A DNA stretch of 64,000 bases from Gemmatimonadota bacterium. Its GTDB lineage: Bacteria; Gemmatimonadota; Gemmatimonadetes; Gemmatimonadales; Gemmatimonadaceae. This document shows positions 39,601-49,206 of this stretch, one piece after another (position 1 is the stretch's first letter; the number at the start of each line of letters is the position of its first letter). The notes under the pieces are model-generated. The model did no database searches. It saw nothing but the letters and a program-made list of their open reading frames with translations, and had not been told where the DNA came from. Position numbers and translations under genes: made by a program. The stretch lies in contig JAHFCU010000008.1 in assembly GCA_023249305.1 (NCBI GenBank), positions 1-64,000 of the forward strand. Direction: 5' to 3'.

Positions 39601-40009
39601 CCTGAACGAGGCGCGTGGGACGATCCTCAAGCGGAACGCGTGCCGCAATCCGTTCGCGCACGAGTGGGACCTGTCGATCGGCCAGAACCTCGGCAAGCTC
39701 GGCCTGTCCGACGCGCTGCACGCCCCGGCGCTGAACAACCTGCTCGTCCGCTGGGACGTCATCAACCTCGGCAACTTCATCAAGAAGAGTTGGGGCTGGC
39801 AGAACTTCTCGAGCCAGAGTAGCACCTGCGGCCAGATCTGCAGCGCCACCGTGGCGATCGTGCACACGGGCAACGCCCTGCCGACCGGCACGACCAACAG
39901 CCCGAATGCCATCCCGATCGTGAACTTCAGCCCGACGTACACGGCGTGGGACACGAACAACCTCTCCTCCAACTACCGGATGCAGCTGTCGTTCCGGTAT
40001 AGCTTCTAG
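36671..40009 (+). CDS. TonB-dependent outer-membrane receptor, Oar-like with N-terminal carboxypeptidase-regulatory-like domain
   Basis: Signal peptide PIASLQA|QGMT; GTVTDEAGAPLEGAQVQVRN; barrel ends with F (FRYSF). Confidence 0.93.
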   Translation: MKTRSLIRAVAILAAALAPIASLQAQGMTTGSLTGTVTDEAGAPLEGAQVQVRNALTGYNAGTVTRANGLYRLNGLEPNNAYRIVVRRIGYSPVAREAITIALGEARREDFKLSQAATTLSGVTITATSSNAVITPSKAGTTAAISDSALRRLPTINRNFTDFVSLVPQISTTTGYLSGGGVNLRQNAIQIDGAASSDLFGLGTTGQPGASANAKSIPLDAVKEYQVMLSPFDVRHGSFGGVLINAVTRSGTNDYHGSLYGDGRSQNMTRKAPVNNPFKTRHGSVSIGGPIIKDKLFFFFSGEQQILNNPATGSYIGASDQYISLASIEAVKLAAQKYGLADAGSGEALPRTNPNLNYFVRLDANLPWNTRLVLRHNFASADYTSFSRSFATSSSPNFNLTSNKYALSNTNKSSVIELLTNMPRGSYNEFLANVSTIKDFRTVPVKFPQVTVQGVARTDVPTQTTNVVFGTEASSQGNSLDQKVVELTDNFTIPLGSHSITAGAKMTRYSWVNLFAQNSMGTWTFATLDDFTNGKTKSYVASAPAPTDPYKGLATVKTFNYTAYIEDKWQVTSRMLLTLGVRYDKPTFDNVPPLNQEVLTDYGRATTSVPHLAQISPRFGFNWDVTGDQRNQLRGGVGAFSGPPPYVYLSNAFGNSGLSGFTALSCTGAAITNSTTSSLLPPAFSSAAAASPPTSCIAGTRPDGTVAPAATISGPSSGASVNTIDPTFKMPKYLKATVGFDHRMKNGMIATIEGLWTSSINNAFYRNLALGASPVAKDAHGRQLYGILTASGATATTTGPRTVVLDLTNAKGDYTWSVTAQLQKAFSKNFDGSIAYTRQQSFDVVAVTSSTAGSNYRYQRSISGRLDDKTVTRSKYDQPHRFVATGSWRSSWGMDVALTYTGNSGAPYDYIYGTNGGTTGDLNGDGQTQNDLIYVPKNAADPTEILFTGYNSTNATTKAASDASAAAFETFIKSIPCLNEARGTILKRNACRNPFAHEWDLSIGQNLGKLGLSDALHAPALNNLLVRWDVINLGNFIKKSWGWQNFSSQSSTCGQICSATVAIVHTGNALPTGTTNSPNAIPIVNFSPTYTAWDTNNLSSNYRMQLSFRYSF

Positions 40010-40030
40010 AGCGAACGACGCGAACCAACG

Positions 40031-40066
40031 ATGCGGGGGGCTGGCCAAGTGGCCAGCCCCCCGCAT
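40031..40066. terminator. Perfect 16-bp hairpin between convergent genes
   Basis: ATGCGGGGGGCTGGCC-aagt-GGCCAGCCCCCCGCAT. Confidence 0.8.
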
Positions 40067-40092
40067 CACGTTCCGGGCCGTCGCGCGGGCGC

Positions 40093-41178
40093 CTAGGTGC
40101 GCACTCTCGCCAGCAGCAACAGGCCCAGCGAGCCAAAAACGATTCCCGGAAGCCACGCCGCAAGGTTCGGCGGCACGAGCCCCTTCGATCCGATGGCCTG
40201 CGTGAGTTGCACGAGCATGAGGAAGACGACCGTCGTGACGAGGCTGATGCCGGCGCCGAACGCGGTGCCGCCGCGCTGCGTGCTCGTCGCCAGCGGCGCG
40301 CCAAACAGCATGATGATGAGGCACGTCGCGGGAATCGCGATCTTGAGCATGCGCCCCACCTTGAGCGCCCCCACGTCGCTCCCCGACCGCTCGAGCGCGT
40401 CAATGAACGTCCCGAGCTCAGCGAAGGTCATCTCCTCCGGCACTTTCGAGCTGGCCATCAGCGCCTTGGGATCCTCCGTCATCCGGCGGTCGCGCAGCGA
40501 GTCGAACGCGATACTGATGCTCATCGCGTCGCTGGGCAAGATGTGCATCACGCCGGCCTGCAGCATCCACTGCTTCCGCCGCAGGTCATACTTGCCGGAC
40601 CGTGCGCTCACGAAGTAGGTCGGGTACGTCGCGTCCTTTCCCTTGCGCTCCACCACCACCTGGTTGAGCGTGCGCTGTTCGACGTCGGCCCCCGCAATCG
40701 TGTACACCCGGCCGCCCTCGGCGGCGTACGTGAAGTTGAACCGCGAGGACCGGTTGCTGAACTGCCGTTCCTTGAGGAGCTCGACGCGCCGCGCGTTCGT
40801 GTACGGCGACACCGCGCCGATGCCCAGTCCCGCCACCATCGCGAGCAGGGCGCCGAAGGCCATCGGCATGATGAACCGGTAGAAGCTGATCCCGCTCGCC
40901 TTGGCGGCCGTGATCTCCGAGTGGCGCGTGAAACTGCCTACCGAGAAGACCGTGGCGAACAGCACCGACGCCGGGAGGACGAGGAACATCGTGTCCGGCA
41001 CGCCATACAGGTAGGCGAGCGCGATGCTCTGCGGTGACAGGTTGCGGTTCAAGTACTTGTCGAGCTTTTCCGTGAGGTCGAGGACGATGACCAGCACCGG
41101 AAAACCCAGCGCCGTGCCGGCGAAGATCTTCAGCCACTCGGCGAAGACGTAGCGATCCAGCGGCTTGAGCATCCGCAT
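40093..41178 (-). CDS. lptG: LptF/LptG family permease (LptG position)
   Basis: LDRYVFAEWLKIFAGTALGFPVLVIVLDLTEKLDKY; PASVLFATVFSVGSFTRHSEITAAKASGISFYR. Confidence 0.85.
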   Translation of the reverse strand: MRMLKPLDRYVFAEWLKIFAGTALGFPVLVIVLDLTEKLDKYLNRNLSPQSIALAYLYGVPDTMFLVLPASVLFATVFSVGSFTRHSEITAAKASGISFYRFIMPMAFGALLAMVAGLGIGAVSPYTNARRVELLKERQFSNRSSRFNFTYAAEGGRVYTIAGADVEQRTLNQVVVERKGKDATYPTYFVSARSGKYDLRRKQWMLQAGVMHILPSDAMSISIAFDSLRDRRMTEDPKALMASSKVPEEMTFAELGTFIDALERSGSDVGALKVGRMLKIAIPATCLIIMLFGAPLATSTQRGGTAFGAGISLVTTVVFLMLVQLTQAIGSKGLVPPNLAAWLPGIVFGSLGLLLLARVRT

Positions 41179-42725
41179 CAGCGCCGCCGCCGCACGAGTC
41201 TTAGCACCCGTCGCCGCGCCCGGTATAGAAGTTCGGTCGTTTCACTGCCGCGGTTCGTCGTCCCCTCGCGGCCAAGGCGCACGGTTAGCGCGAGCCCGAT
41301 GCTGCCGAGGATGAAGTTCGGTGCCCACATCCCCCAGAACGGCGTCAGGAAATCGCGGTCGGCCATCGTCTCGCCGACGATCAGTCCCACGTAGTAGAGC
41401 CCGAAGACGGCGAGCGACACGCCGATCGTCATGCCGACGCCGCCGCGCGGAAAGCGCAGCGCGATGGGCGCGCCGAGCAGGACGAACACGAAGCAGGCGA
41501 CGGCGATGGCGAACTTCTTCTCGATCTCCACCGAGTGGCTGTCCACGATGTTCGCCGCATTCAGGAACTCGAGCTTGGTGCTCTCGGCGATCAGCGTGCG
41601 CGAGGCCGACGTTGCGGTGTCCCCTTCGGCGATGAGGCCTGCGGACGGCGGCAAGCTTGCGCGATGGCGCTGCGGTGGCACGGGATCCTGTGTAATGGGC
41701 GCGATGGCCGGCGGTCCACGCGGCGGCGCCGTCGGTCGCTTCGCTTTGTCCTGCGGTAGCATCGCCGCCGCGGCGGTCTTGATGTGGAGCGTCGCCATCA
41801 GCTTGCAATAGGCTGCGCCGAGTCCCGGGCGCAGCACGTCCGGCTGCATCGTGCGCGCCAGCTTGCGGTCGTACTTCCACATGATTTGCCACACGCTGTC
41901 GCGCGTGCGTCCCGCGCGGACCACGCGGTCGTTCAGCTCGCAAATGGTCATCTCGCGGTCGCTCTTGTAGAGGCTATCGGGAGACTCGCTTTCAAACTGG
42001 TTGCCGACGCCGCGCACCTTGATGAAGTCGGTGCGGAAGAAATTGCGCTGGAGCCGCGTCGGCTCCACCACCGAGACCTCCGTCATCGAGCCGCTGTGCA
42101 GCGTCAGCAGCAGGTCCACCTGATCGGACGACAGTTCCAGCAGCCCGCTGTCGGCGTGAATGGTGCGGCGCTTCTGCGGCAGTGAGAGATCGTAGATCGT
42201 GACTTCCCGCATCATGCTCGTCGCGCGGTCAATGCGTCCGGCGCGCAGGTACAGCCGGTTCGGCGACACCTCGTTGATGATCTGCTCCTTGAACGCAACC
42301 GTCGGCTTCTTGCGCGAGATGTCGGTGGTCAGCGTCGCGAGACGGTGGTTGGCGCGCGGCAGCACCTGGTCGTTGAACCAGACCATCAGGAGCGTGAAGC
42401 CGAGCGCGGCGACGAGCACTGGGGCGACCAGGCGGTGCATGGACACGCCGCTCGCCTTGTACGCCGTGATCTCGTTCTCCGACGCGAGCCGGCTGAAGGC
42501 GTGCAGCGTGGCCACGAGGATGGCCATCGGCAGCGTCATCGCGACCGTGAACGGAATCGAGAGCGCGAAGAACTCAATAATCGCCCGCGCCGGGAGCCCC
42601 TTGCCGACGAGGTCGCCGAACTTCTTGGCGATGTAGTTGAGCAGCAGCAGCGACGTGAGCGCGGAGAGCGCGAACACGAGCGGGCCGACGTGCTCCCTCA
42701 GGATGTACTTGGAGGTGATCTTCAA
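41178..42725 (-). CDS. lptF: LptF/LptG family permease (LptF position)
   Basis: ITSKYILREHVGPL; SRLASENEITAYKASGVSMHRLVAPVL; likely TTG start at 42725, upper ORF region overlaps the divergent promoter. Confidence 0.85.
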   Translation of the reverse strand: MKITSKYILREHVGPLVFALSALTSLLLLNYIAKKFGDLVGKGLPARAIIEFFALSIPFTVAMTLPMAILVATLHAFSRLASENEITAYKASGVSMHRLVAPVLVAALGFTLLMVWFNDQVLPRANHRLATLTTDISRKKPTVAFKEQIINEVSPNRLYLRAGRIDRATSMMREVTIYDLSLPQKRRTIHADSGLLELSSDQVDLLLTLHSGSMTEVSVVEPTRLQRNFFRTDFIKVRGVGNQFESESPDSLYKSDREMTICELNDRVVRAGRTRDSVWQIMWKYDRKLARTMQPDVLRPGLGAAYCKLMATLHIKTAAAAMLPQDKAKRPTAPPRGPPAIAPITQDPVPPQRHRASLPPSAGLIAEGDTATSASRTLIAESTKLEFLNAANIVDSHSVEIEKKFAIAVACFVFVLLGAPIALRFPRGGVGMTIGVSLAVFGLYYVGLIVGETMADRDFLTPFWGMWAPNFILGSIGLALTVRLGREGTTNRGSETTELLYRARRRVLRLVRRRR

Positions 42726-42776
42726 CGGATCGGCCCTGGGGCGTGGGAAGGGCAGAACTGCCGGTGACGCCGAGGG

Positions 42777-42804
42777 TTGTAGGGTGTCGGACCGTCCGTA
42801 TATT
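42777..42804 (+). promoter_or_regulatory. Promoter TTGTAG-N16-TATATT
   Basis: Between divergent lptF and sprA-like genes. Confidence 0.45.
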
Positions 42805-42834
42805 CCACTCGCCGACCGCTCAGAAGCAAGGTCT

Positions 42835-45800
42835 ATGGATGCGCGGCCCCCGCGACCCCCGCAGCCGTCGCGGTCCGTGGTGCTGCGTGTCACGTGGTGC
42901 CGTCCCTGCTACCCCGATCTGCCTCATTTGGTGCGCGCTCTCTGCTTCCTCGCCGCCTGCTCGATGGCGTTGCCGCTGGCGGCCCAGTCTCAGGGTGCAC
43001 CGCCGGCGCGTGGCGAGCCGTCCGTTCTGACGCCGTTCCATTTGACGTTCGTGCGCCCGCCCGCGCTTGCCCCGGGGGGCAGCCTCTCGCGCGAGCGGCT
43101 GACGCCCGAGGAGGTGGGTCGTCGCGCGGCCGCAGCCGCGCATGTGCGCGCGCAGCGCACGATTGAGGCGCAGTGGCGCACGTCCATCCAAGCCGCGCTG
43201 CGCGCCGCCCCGGGCCTCCCCGGCGGCGCCGCGGCCGCGCCGCGGATCATCGCGGCGAAAGACTCGTCGCTGCGAGCGCAGGCCGCCGACCTCTTCGGCC
43301 AGTACGCCGACCTCGGCCTCGCCCTCAATGGACGGCTCGAGAGCCGCGTGAACCGCACGAAGAACGAGCGTTGCATCAGCAGCCAGTTCTTCAGCGTCGG
43401 CTGCAAGGGGACGTTCCAACCGATCTTCGATTTCCAGTTCGATGTGCGCACGGGCGGCGTCGTCGCCGACCGCGTCCACCTCAACGTGGACTACGACAGC
43501 AAGCGCGAGTTCGACGCGTCGAACAACATCCAGGTCTACTACCAGGGCAAGAGCGACGAGCTGATTCAGAAGCTCGAGGTCGGCAACGTCACGTTCCAGC
43601 CCCCCGCGAGCCGCTTCATCACCGGTGGCATCCCCAGCGGCAACTACGGCCTGCAGGCCATCGGCCAGATCGGGCCGATGCGATTCCGGACCATCGTGGC
43701 GCAGCAGAAGGGCAATGTCAGCAAGGACCGCGTATTCACGGTCGGCGATCGCACCGTGCAGTCGGTGGACCGCGAGATCGAGGACTATCAGGTCGAGCCG
43801 CGGCGCTTCTTCTTCACCGTGGACCCACACCGCTTCACCGACTTCCCGAACATTGACCTGCTCAACGGGACGCAGCTGCAGCGGCTCGCCGCGTCGCTTC
43901 CAGATTCGGTGCGGCCGTCGCGCATCTACCTCTACCGCCTGCTCATCGGCGGCCAGCCGCCCAACCCGAACGGCCCGCAGTTCAAGCTGATCGGCGATCC
44001 CGCGTCGCGGCGCGGCCAGGTATACGAGCTGCTGCGCGAGAACGTCGACTTCTACACCGACCCGTCGCTGCTCTGGGTCGCACTCGTGCGCCCGCTCAAC
44101 CTCAACAATGAGCGCCTCGTCGTGGCGTACACGGTGCGCCTCAACGGACGCGACACGACCATCGCCGCCACCGGCGGCACGCCCGACTTCGAGTACACCG
44201 ACGGCGACCAGTACGCGAACCTGCTGTGGGATCCGACGGTGCGTCCGACCGACGCGGCGTTCGAGCGCGAGATCCGTGCGATCTACCGCGTCGGTGGCGA
44301 GGACGTGCGTCGCAACACGGTGACCGCGCGCATCGTAACCGGCGCGTCGGGCGACCAGGAAAAGCCGGCCGCCGGCACGGCCGATACGTGGCTGCAGCTC
44401 TTCGGGCTCGCGCAGTCGGGGAACAGCGCGACCTTCGACATCGACAACCGCCTCTTCCCGCGTACGGGCGATCCGAACTACACCGTGGGCGGCGCGGCCG
44501 GCACGAAGATCCTGCGCGATCACTTCCTCGTCTTCCCGTCGCTGCGGCCGTTCTCGCGCACAGGCCTCGCGCAGCCCGCCGGCAACCCGTCGAGCGAGGC
44601 GATCTACACGACGCCGGGCGAGTACCTCTACTCCATCCAGCATCCGCAGTCCACGTACCGCATCCGCCTGCGGTATGACGCAGAAGGAGGCGGCGACGCG
44701 GGCACGCTCGCGCTCGGCGCCGTGCAGGTGCGGCCGAATTCGGAGCGCCTGACGCTTGACGGCCGCGTGCTGCAGCGCGACCTCGACTACAAGGTGGATT
44801 ACGACCTCGGCCGCGTCACGTTCCTGCGCCCCGACACGCTCTTCCCCAGTGCGCGGCAGGTGTCGGTGCGCTACGAGGAGAATCCGCTCTTCGCCGCCGC
44901 GCCGAAGAGCATCCTCGGCTTCGCGTCGCAGTTCCCGCTCGACGTGGGCGAGATCAACGTGATGGCCATCGCGCAGAGCCAGCGGACCACGTTCACGCGC
45001 CCGCCGCTCGGCTACGAACCGCAGTCGTCGCTCATCGCCGGGATCAGTGGCACCTTCGACTTCGACGCCGACCCGCTGACCCGCGCCCTTCAGCGTCTCC
45101 CATTCGTGCACACCACGGCGCCGTCGCGCGTGCACCTCGACGCCGAGGTGGCGACGAGCCGCCCGCAGGCGAACAGTGCGGGGCAGGCGTACCTCGAGAG
45201 CTTCGAGGGGGAGGGTGGAACACTCGTAAACCTCTCGGACCCGGCGTGGCTGAACAGTAGCCAGCCCGCGCTCGGCAAGCTCCTGCCGTCGCGGATCGGT
45301 GGCGCATCGTCGCTTGACCTCTCGCGCGCCGCCACGATCGCGTGGCAGAACAACGGCCTCAGCGCCGCGGGCCAAACCGTCACGTTCACGCTTCAGCAGA
45401 TTGACCCGCTGGTGAACATCATCGGCTCGGGACTGCAGCAGCCCGAGCAGATGCTCTGGCTCACGCTCTATCCGCTCAGCGTGGGCGGCGCGTACAACGA
45501 CGCGACGAAGAAGTACCAGTGGCAGGTGAACAACACCACCCTCGGGCGGCGCTGGCGGTCGGTCCGCACCGTGCTCAACGCGTCAGGCACCGACCTGTCG
45601 CGCATCGAGAACATCCAATTCTGGACGCTTATTGACACCGCAGCCGCACACCGTCAGCGCAATCCCACGCTGGTTTTCGATTTCGGCGACATGTCCGAGA
45701 ACGCCGTCGCCCTTGCTCCCACACGCCTCGTTGTCTCACGCAACGGCGCGACGACCGACACGCTCTACTCGGGCCGCACCATCGTCGGGCTCGACTCGCT

Positions 45801-48800
45801 GCACTCCGAACGCGACGCGTTCTCGCGCTCATTCAACCAGGAGCGAGACGACAAAGGTCTCCCAGGTGACGTGGTGCCGAGCCTTCCATTTACGTCGCCA
45901 GATTCTTCGGGAGTGCTGAGCAACTACGCCATGTGCCAGCGAGGTGACGTGAAGCTCAACCGCCTCGGCGACGCAAAGACCAATTGCACGGTGCGCAACG
46001 GCCGGCTCGACGAGCACGACATTGACCTCGACAACACGCTCAACTTCGTCTCGTCGCAGCGGGAGAGCGAGCGGCTGCTGCGCTACGTCGTGGATCTGGC
46101 GGACTCAAAGGCCTACACGCGCGTCGGCAACTGCGAAGTCACTCAGGTGGACAGCTCTGGCGGCGCAGCCGAGAGCAACACGCTGTGCTGGGTGCTCTTC
46201 CGGCTGCCGTTCAACGCACCCTTCGACACCATCGCCGGCGGGCCCGCCATCCGCCGCGTCCGCGCCCTGCGACTGACGATGATCAGCGGCGCCGGCGCGC
46301 GCGACGACGCATTCACGCAGCTTCCCCTCGCGCAGTTCCGCCTGACCGGCGCGTCGTGGCTCAAGCGGGCGGACCGCACCCTCACCGGCATCGCCGGCGA
46401 CCGCGCCGGACTCGGCGCCGTGCAGGCCTCGACCATCGGCACGATGGACCGCGACTCGACGAGCGGCCTGATCTACGACTCGCCGCCGGGCGTCAGCGAC
46501 GCGCCCGATCAGATCATCACCGGTCTCGAAAACCAGCGCGTCCAGATCAACGAGCGCTCGATGCGCGTCACGGCGCAGCAGCTTGGGCCGTTCCAGCGCG
46601 CCGAGGCGTACCAGCGATTCGCCGAGGGGAGCCGGAACTTCATGCAGTACCGCGAACTGCGCGTATGGGCGCGCGGGCGCGGCAACGGCTGGGGGCAGGA
46701 CGGTGAGGTGAACTTCTTCGTCCGGCTCGGGCGCGACGCCGACAACTTCTATCTCTACCGCACGCCGGTGAGCGCTGGCACAGGGCCGGCAGCCTGGCTC
46801 CCCGAGGTGCGCGTGGACTTCGATAAGTTCTTCGCCCTGCGCGCGCAGTTGCAGAACGCGTTCCTGCAGAACAGTCCTGACTCGCTCGCGTGCCACGGCG
46901 CGGACTCCGTACTGATCGCACGCAGCGGACTCCCGACGGGCGTGAGCGTGCACCGTTATGCGGCCTGCGCCGACGGGTACATGGTGTACACGGTGGACCC
47001 GAACATCAGCGCGCCGAACCTCGCCGCCGTGCAGGACCTCGCGGTCGGCATGATACGCGTGGACTCGGGGGGCAAGAGCCCGTCACGCATCATGCCGGGC
47101 GACACGCTCGAGCTGTGGGTGGATGACATGCGCCTCACGCGCGTGGACAACACGCCGGGTTACGCGGCGCAAGTGGGGCTCAACGTGACGGCGGGCGACA
47201 TCGGCACCTTCCGCGCCGGATTCAGCCACCGCGACGCCAACTTCCGCCAGCTCAACGAGACGCCGTCGTACGTGTCGGACAACCAGTTCGACATCGGCAC
47301 GTCGCTGCGTCTCGACAAGCTGCTTCCGGCGGGGCTCGGCTACGCCATCCCGCTCACGGTCAATCACTCAGCCGGGGCGAACAATCCGCTGTACGTGTCG
47401 CGCTCCGACCTGCGTGGCGACGGTATCCGCGGACTGCGCACGCCGCGCAGCGGCGCGACGAACGTGGGCATGTCGCTGCGCCGCACCGCGCCCCTGCGCG
47501 AAGGATGGCTGGCCGCGATCGTGAACAACCTCGGCGCCTCCGCCAACTACGGCGCGGCCAGCGCGCGCAGCGAATACCAGGACGGCAAGAGCAGCAACTT
47601 CAACGCGGCCGTGGACTACAACCTTGCCTCGCAGGCCAAGCTGCGACCGATGCCGCAGTGGGTGGATAACGTCGTTGGCGTGTTCCCGCTCTGGCTGCAG
47701 AACACCGAGTGGGTGCAAGCGCTGCGCAACGCGCAGCTGCGCCTCAACCCGTCGAGTGTGCGCCTGAGCAGTGCAGTCGCGCGCGCCACGGATCGCCGCA
47801 TGGCGTTCCTCAAACCCGCCGAATCGCTCGCCGACACCGGCCGCCTCGTCACCGGGCAGACGCATGTGTGGCGCAACGCCGCCGGTGTGGAGCTCCAGCC
47901 ATTCGACGCGCTCCGCGCGCGCTGGGATTTCACGTCGCTGCGCGACCTGCGGCAGTACGGCGATTCCTCGCCGACCGCGATCGTCGCCACGAGCGAGCGT
48001 AGCCGCCTGTTCGGGATGGACGTCGGCCTCGAGCGCGAGCGGCAGATGAACGCCGCGATCGGCTTTACGCCGACCATCGCGTTCTGGATGCGTCCGCGGA
48101 TTGACCTCACCAGCGCATACTCGATGCAGCGCGACCCCAACTCGCGCACCCTCGTGCGCGACGCCGACACCACCGGCGGCTACCATCTGCCGCGTCGCGT
48201 CAACAACACGCAGACCATCGCGCTTGGCGCCAGCATTGACCTGCCGTCGGCACTCCGCGTCTACTTCCACGACTCGCTGGTCACACCAATGCTGGTGCAG
48301 GCGCTGCAACCGCTCGACATCCAGGCGAGCCGGTCGCTCGTTTCGGCGTTCGACGGGGCGCCGTTCACGCCGGGGCTTGGATACCAGCTCGGATGGGGCG
48401 GCATTGACCACTTCCGCGCGCAGAACGGGCTCAATGCGACGAGCGCGGGGAGCAATGCGCAGGTTTCGCTCAGCACGGGGATCCGCCTGCCGCTCGGCAT
48501 GGCGCTTGCCACGCGCATGCAGCGCGTCAACTCGCGCAACTGGACGCGACGCTTCGACAACACGCAGACCGTGATTGACGGCGAGCAGCTCACGCTCCCC
48601 GACCTCACGCTTCGCCTCACGCTGCGGCCGCAGCTGGTCAGCCGGTTCATCACGAGCATCGGCGGCAGCGTGCGCTACTTGAACACGCGGCAGTCGAGCG
48701 TCGTGCCCAGCGAGATCGCCGGCGCCGCCGCCGATGTGCGCGTGAGCCGCGTGACGAGCTACCCCGTGAATGGCAGCGTCACGTGGAACGTCGGCACGGG

Positions 48801-49206
48801 CCTCTTGACGTCGTTCGGGCTGGGCGGCACCCACCGCATTGACTCCGTGCCCGGCAGCATCACCGAGTCGCGCTCGCGCGACCTCAACGCCGACCTGTCG
48901 CGCGCCGTGAAGCTGCCGTCCCGGTGGAAACTCAAGAACGATCTCCGCACGCGGTTGAGCTACCAGGCGAGCAGCGCGCAGTCGTGGGTGCAGAACCAGA
49001 ACGCCTCCGGCAAGCGGAGCCGCCTCGCCGACAACGGACGCCAGGCGATCAACGTGAACGCCGATGCCGACGTCGCCGAGAACCTGACGTTCTCGCTCAC
49101 TGGGGCGCGCATCGTCACCTTTGATAACAACCTGAACCGGCGCTTCTCGCAGATCGTCTTCACGGCGGTGTTGCAGGTGTCGTTCTTTGCGGGAGAGATC
49201 AGATGA
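42835..49206 (+). CDS. sprA-like: SprA-like giant cell-surface/outer-membrane protein
   Basis: IQVYYQGKSDELIQKLEVGNVTFQPPASRFITGGIPSGNYGLQAIGQIGPMRFRTIVAQQKG resembles SprA family; about 2,120 aa; signal peptide LPLAA|QSQG. Confidence 0.88.
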   Translation: MDARPPRPPQPSRSVVLRVTWCRPCYPDLPHLVRALCFLAACSMALPLAAQSQGAPPARGEPSVLTPFHLTFVRPPALAPGGSLSRERLTPEEVGRRAAAAAHVRAQRTIEAQWRTSIQAALRAAPGLPGGAAAAPRIIAAKDSSLRAQAADLFGQYADLGLALNGRLESRVNRTKNERCISSQFFSVGCKGTFQPIFDFQFDVRTGGVVADRVHLNVDYDSKREFDASNNIQVYYQGKSDELIQKLEVGNVTFQPPASRFITGGIPSGNYGLQAIGQIGPMRFRTIVAQQKGNVSKDRVFTVGDRTVQSVDREIEDYQVEPRRFFFTVDPHRFTDFPNIDLLNGTQLQRLAASLPDSVRPSRIYLYRLLIGGQPPNPNGPQFKLIGDPASRRGQVYELLRENVDFYTDPSLLWVALVRPLNLNNERLVVAYTVRLNGRDTTIAATGGTPDFEYTDGDQYANLLWDPTVRPTDAAFEREIRAIYRVGGEDVRRNTVTARIVTGASGDQEKPAAGTADTWLQLFGLAQSGNSATFDIDNRLFPRTGDPNYTVGGAAGTKILRDHFLVFPSLRPFSRTGLAQPAGNPSSEAIYTTPGEYLYSIQHPQSTYRIRLRYDAEGGGDAGTLALGAVQVRPNSERLTLDGRVLQRDLDYKVDYDLGRVTFLRPDTLFPSARQVSVRYEENPLFAAAPKSILGFASQFPLDVGEINVMAIAQSQRTTFTRPPLGYEPQSSLIAGISGTFDFDADPLTRALQRLPFVHTTAPSRVHLDAEVATSRPQANSAGQAYLESFEGEGGTLVNLSDPAWLNSSQPALGKLLPSRIGGASSLDLSRAATIAWQNNGLSAAGQTVTFTLQQIDPLVNIIGSGLQQPEQMLWLTLYPLSVGGAYNDATKKYQWQVNNTTLGRRWRSVRTVLNASGTDLSRIENIQFWTLIDTAAAHRQRNPTLVFDFGDMSENAVALAPTRLVVSRNGATTDTLYSGRTIVGLDSLHSERDAFSRSFNQERDDKGLPGDVVPSLPFTSPDSSGVLSNYAMCQRGDVKLNRLGDAKTNCTVRNGRLDEHDIDLDNTLNFVSSQRESERLLRYVVDLADSKAYTRVGNCEVTQVDSSGGAAESNTLCWVLFRLPFNAPFDTIAGGPAIRRVRALRLTMISGAGARDDAFTQLPLAQFRLTGASWLKRADRTLTGIAGDRAGLGAVQASTIGTMDRDSTSGLIYDSPPGVSDAPDQIITGLENQRVQINERSMRVTAQQLGPFQRAEAYQRFAEGSRNFMQYRELRVWARGRGNGWGQDGEVNFFVRLGRDADNFYLYRTPVSAGTGPAAWLPEVRVDFDKFFALRAQLQNAFLQNSPDSLACHGADSVLIARSGLPTGVSVHRYAACADGYMVYTVDPNISAPNLAAVQDLAVGMIRVDSGGKSPSRIMPGDTLELWVDDMRLTRVDNTPGYAAQVGLNVTAGDIGTFRAGFSHRDANFRQLNETPSYVSDNQFDIGTSLRLDKLLPAGLGYAIPLTVNHSAGANNPLYVSRSDLRGDGIRGLRTPRSGATNVGMSLRRTAPLREGWLAAIVNNLGASANYGAASARSEYQDGKSSNFNAAVDYNLASQAKLRPMPQWVDNVVGVFPLWLQNTEWVQALRNAQLRLNPSSVRLSSAVARATDRRMAFLKPAESLADTGRLVTGQTHVWRNAAGVELQPFDALRARWDFTSLRDLRQYGDSSPTAIVATSERSRLFGMDVGLERERQMNAAIGFTPTIAFWMRPRIDLTSAYSMQRDPNSRTLVRDADTTGGYHLPRRVNNTQTIALGASIDLPSALRVYFHDSLVTPMLVQALQPLDIQASRSLVSAFDGAPFTPGLGYQLGWGGIDHFRAQNGLNATSAGSNAQVSLSTGIRLPLGMALATRMQRVNSRNWTRRFDNTQTVIDGEQLTLPDLTLRLTLRPQLVSRFITSIGGSVRYLNTRQSSVVPSEIAGAAADVRVSRVTSYPVNGSVTWNVGTGLLTSFGLGGTHRIDSVPGSITESRSRDLNADLSRAVKLPSRWKLKNDLRTRLSYQASSAQSWVQNQNASGKRSRLADNGRQAINVNADADVAENLTFSLTGARIVTFDNNLNRRFSQIVFTAVLQVSFFAGEIR

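Noticed and set aside
40093-42725. LptF/LptG pair as a possible ABC drug exporter
   Set aside because: Motifs and paired arrangement fit the LptF/LptG family; no ATPase adjacent
42820-45375. 851-aa minus-strand ORF opposite the sprA-like gene
   Set aside because: High-GC shadow ORF; Arg/Glu/Val-rich composition with no motif, whereas the plus strand has a clear SprA-like protein
47368-48834. 488-aa minus-strand ORF within the sprA-like gene
   Set aside because: Antisense shadow ORF without recognisable domains
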